Source: Hyphomicrobium sp. ghe19
GTDB lineage: Bacteria; Pseudomonadota; Alphaproteobacteria; Rhizobiales; Hyphomicrobiaceae
Direction of reading: 5' to 3'
Length of the DNA: 64,000 nucleotides
Assembly: GCF_902712875.1 (NCBI RefSeq)
Contig: NZ_LR743509.1
Span: 2,122,001 to 2,186,000 of the forward strand
Shown here: piece by piece, positions 63,324 to 64,000 of the stretch
Numbering within the stretch: the stretch's first letter is position 1
Layout of the letters: each line of letters opens with the position of its first letter
Position numbers and translations under genes: made by a program
Notes under the pieces: model-generated
The model's input: only the letters and a program-made list of their open reading frames with translations
Database searches by the model: none
Told to the model about the DNA's origin: nothing

Positions 63324-64000
63324 TCAATGCATTGCCTCTCTGATCACATCGAACGACCGCACTTCATAGTTCGGGTGGAGATTGTTCAGGAACTCGAGTG
63401 GCGGCTCGTCGATTTCGGGCCGCCTCCAGCTGAGATCGAACGTCAGCAGGGCGCGCCCCGGCTCTGTGGCGTGATTTACTCCTTGAAATCGCGCTCTGAA
63501 ACCCGAGCCGCGCAAAAGCTCGTCCAAGTCGGGAAACGGAGGACGGTCGGCGGTCGACGCAACGACGAGCCGTGCCCGCTGATCGCGGGGGATGCGGATG
63601 TCGATCCAGGGCAGTGCCGCGAGCGTCAGAATAATCAAAATCGTCCCGGCCGAGCCGAGTAACAGCTGGCCACCGCCGAAGCAGATGCCGACGACGCTCA
63701 CTGCCCAAATTGTTGCGGCCGTAGTGACGCCCGAGACCAAATTCTCGCGTTTCAGAATGACGCCGCCGCCGATGAAGCCAACGCCCGTGAGGATGCCGAG
63801 TGGCAGACGCATCACGTCCATGGTCGTGAACGTGTCGGGCGTCTTGCCTGCAAGACCGAGCAAGATGTTGGCTTGGCTCGTCGCGATGCAGGCGGCAAGG
63901 CCGACCAGGACCGTGGTGCGCAGCCCCGCACTGTGGCTCGCACTCTCCCGGTTCAGACCGATCAAGAAGCTCGCGATCAGCGTTAGTACCAAACGCACCG
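63324..64000 (-). CDS. MgtC/SapB-family membrane protein (5' end outside the window)
   Basis: The visible part has membrane segments (LVLTLIASFLIGLNRESA; TTVLVGLAACIATSQANILL; LPLGILTGVGFIGGGVIL; AATIWAVSVVGICFGG) and a short cytoplasmic C-terminus. GLNRE and GVGFIGGGVILK are the family motifs. The family protects cells at low Mg2+ or phosphate or inside hosts. The frame is open to the edge, so the true start is probably outside the window. Confidence 0.88.
   Translation of the reverse strand, partial: VRLVLTLIASFLIGLNRESASHSAGLRTTVLVGLAACIATSQANILLGLAGKTPDTFTTMDVMRLPLGILTGVGFIGGGVILKRENLVSGVTTAATIWAVSVVGICFGGGQLLLGSAGTILIILTLAALPWIDIRIPRDQRARLVVASTADRPPFPDLDELLRGSGFRARFQGVNHATEPGRALLTFDLSWRRPEIDEPPLEFLNNLHPNYEVRSFDVIREAMH

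Overview
The window is a G+C-rich chromosomal segment of an alphaproteobacterium, most likely in the Hyphomicrobiales and possibly Hyphomicrobium-like. This rests on gene content (class I PHA synthase, Bpt, PRC-barrel and CsbD stress genes, low-affinity iron permease family, PsiF, an aminotransferase-hom-glpX-recJ block) and on promoters that fit the alphaproteobacterial EcfG general stress response (GSR) and FixK/FNR consensus. I could not run searches, so the genus is an inference.

Layout. 1-5 kb: minus-strand cluster of a secreted-protein start, a BNR-repeat protein with a CECC motif, a TonB-dependent receptor and a DUF2946-like protein, then a small membrane protein. 5-9.3 kb: a PH-like membrane protein, idi, an ammonium transporter behind a consensus sigma-54 promoter, a UdgX-type uracil-DNA glycosylase and a receiver protein. 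9.3-20 kb: an accessory region of small, mostly envelope or stress-related genes (CsbD, small alarmone hydrolase, patatin, PRC-barrel, cupin, iron-permease family, PsiF, lipoprotein, coiled-coil proteins). At least five of these have textbook EcfG promoters (GGAAC-N16/17-CGTT) 36-95 nt upstream of the start, and others have near matches. One encodes a 62-residue NepR-like protein. No phyR, ecfG or canonical nepR locus lies in the window, so this looks like an output island of a GSR system encoded elsewhere. 20.6-29.2 kb: a complete kdp operon (27-aa ORF, kdpF, A, B, C, D, E) ending in an EIIA-Ntr-like gene. 29.2-34.7 kb: a ThDP enzyme, a di-haem cytochrome c peroxidase with an FNR/FixK-like box, an ABC-F ATPase, and a 55-aa membrane protein behind a perfect FNR/FixK half-site pair.

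34.8-40.1 kb: an orphan ParA, then a segment bounded by a 19-bp direct repeat of the 3' end of a tRNA-Glu gene. It carries a divergent PepSY membrane protein and siderophore-type TonB receptor. This is the classic footprint of tRNA-site integration, although no integrase remains. 40.2-46 kb: aminotransferase-hom-glpX-recJ, with three ~53-bp degenerate repeats between glpX and recJ. 46-55 kb: phaC, metY, bpt, parC and small unknowns. 55-64 kb: a CAP-domain protein, another EcfG-controlled small protein with its own terminator, an SDR, a CYTH protein, an AraC-type regulator divergent from a cupin, a YkuD transpeptidase, a divergent csoR/copA pair around a CsoR-type operator, and a truncated MgtC-family gene.

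Taken together, the window joins core metabolism to stress and metal homeostasis. Copper is handled by csoR/copA and perhaps by the DUF2946/TonB cluster, iron by the tRNA-bounded PepSY/TonB pair, and potassium by Kdp with a PTS-Ntr protein. A distributed GSR regulon can be read directly from its promoters.
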